Below are positions 5,265 to 5,455 of a stretch of 5,455 bases of DNA, one piece after another (position 1 is the stretch's first letter; each line of letters starts with the position of its first letter). Made by a program: the position numbers and the translations under genes. The stretch is taken from the NCBI GenBank assembly GCA_027858355.1, contig JAQICW010000185.1, positions 1 through 5,455 of the forward strand. The letters are read 5' to 3'. Source of the DNA: Desulfobacula sp. (GTDB lineage: Bacteria > Desulfobacterota > Desulfobacteria > Desulfobacterales > Desulfobacteraceae). The notes below the pieces were generated by a model that saw only the letters and a list, made by a program, of their open reading frames with translations, was not told the DNA's origin and ran no database searches.

Positions 5265-5455
5265 TTAAAAATTAAAAACTTTGGCTTCAGCAGCTAAATC
5301 TATCAAATGTGGGCCACCATCTAAAATCATGTTTGAAAAGAATTTTGACTCGTCAACCTGACGATTCTTGGCACAGGGAATTCAAACACCAATCGGAACT
5401 TCATTTTCTACCAAGTAAGGTAAATAATCATTTGGGCAATCACCTGTTTCCGTTT
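5265..5455 (-). CDS. DsrE/YchN-like selenoprotein, C-terminal part (N-terminus outside window; in-frame TGA at 5384-5382 read as Sec)
   Basis: The minus-strand frame starting at 5453 encodes 23 residues (TETGDCPNDYLPYLVENEVP... to GV), then TGA, then 38 residues ending in AEAKVFNF and a TAA at 5267-5265. Both sides of the TGA read as one protein of the DsrE/YchN-like family: a helix, V-P-I-G-V strand, then X-I-P-C-A-K, a variable loop, GGPHLIDLA, and the closing strand AKVFNF, comparable to the ADKVLTF end of E. coli YchN. The TGA falls on the first Cys of the family's C-x-x-C, giving Sec-Ile-Pro-Cys. A SECIS-like hairpin follows. DsrE-family proteins act in sulfur relay or persulfide chemistry in the cytoplasm; a Sec would suit a redox or sulfur-transfer role, but the substrate is unknown. 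The alternative is a pseudogene with a nonsense mutation or a base error. Confidence 0.75.
5347..5381 (-). promoter_or_regulatory. Bacterial SECIS-like hairpin downstream of the in-frame TGA
   Basis: Reading the minus strand, 23 bases separate the TGA from the apical loop GGT (5358-5356). The loop closes a perfect 6-bp stem TCGTCA/TGACGA (5364-5359 with 5355-5350), followed by an A-G mismatch and two more pairs (5367-5366 with 5348-5347). A short stem with a G at the start of a small loop, 16-37 bases after UGA, is the general bacterial SECIS pattern recognised by SelB; E. coli fdhF has GGUC in this position. Confidence 0.7.

Overview
The window looks like chromosomal DNA of a Gram-negative anaerobe. 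The best guess is a Desulfobacterota (Desulfobacterales-like) bacterium. This is inferred from the AT-rich sequence, the uptake operon architecture with a lysine-rich TonB, and an apparent selenocysteine codon in a DsrE-like sulfur-relay protein. No ribosomal or other phylogenetic marker is present, so the assignment is tentative.

Positions 1-4170 (+ strand) hold the downstream part of one tightly packed uptake operon. In order it encodes a periplasmic substrate-binding protein (5' end outside the window), a FecCD/BtuC-type permease, a BtuD/FepC-type ATPase, ExbB, ExbD and TonB. Three successive junctions are 4-bp ATGA overlaps and the other two gaps are 2-4 bases. The operon therefore encodes both an energiser of outer-membrane import (ExbB-ExbD-TonB) and the inner-membrane ABC importer that takes over from the periplasm. 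The substrate is probably a metal chelate such as a siderophore, haem or cobalamin, but the visible sequence does not say which. A TonB-dependent receptor gene would be expected upstream, outside the window.

Positions 4171-4392 carry no recognisable gene. Positions 4393-5098 (- strand) hold a vapBC toxin-antitoxin module. The VapB antitoxin is intact and has a near-consensus promoter overlaid by a perfect tandem 11-bp repeat, the likely operator. The VapC PIN-domain toxin is broken by a one-base frameshift in a short G run; the rest of the domain is readable in the next frame down to 4393. A 10-bp inverted repeat brackets the module.

Positions 5102-5185 form a strong, long-looped, imperfect palindrome that could end transcription in either direction. 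Positions 5265-5455 (- strand) contain the C-terminal end of a DsrE/YchN-like protein. Its reading frame is interrupted by one TGA exactly where the family has the first Cys of a CxxC motif. A bacterial SECIS-like hairpin with a GGU loop begins at a suitable distance after the TGA. This is most simply read as a selenoprotein (Sec-x-x-Cys) that standard gene calling would miss, and it is the most interesting item in the window.
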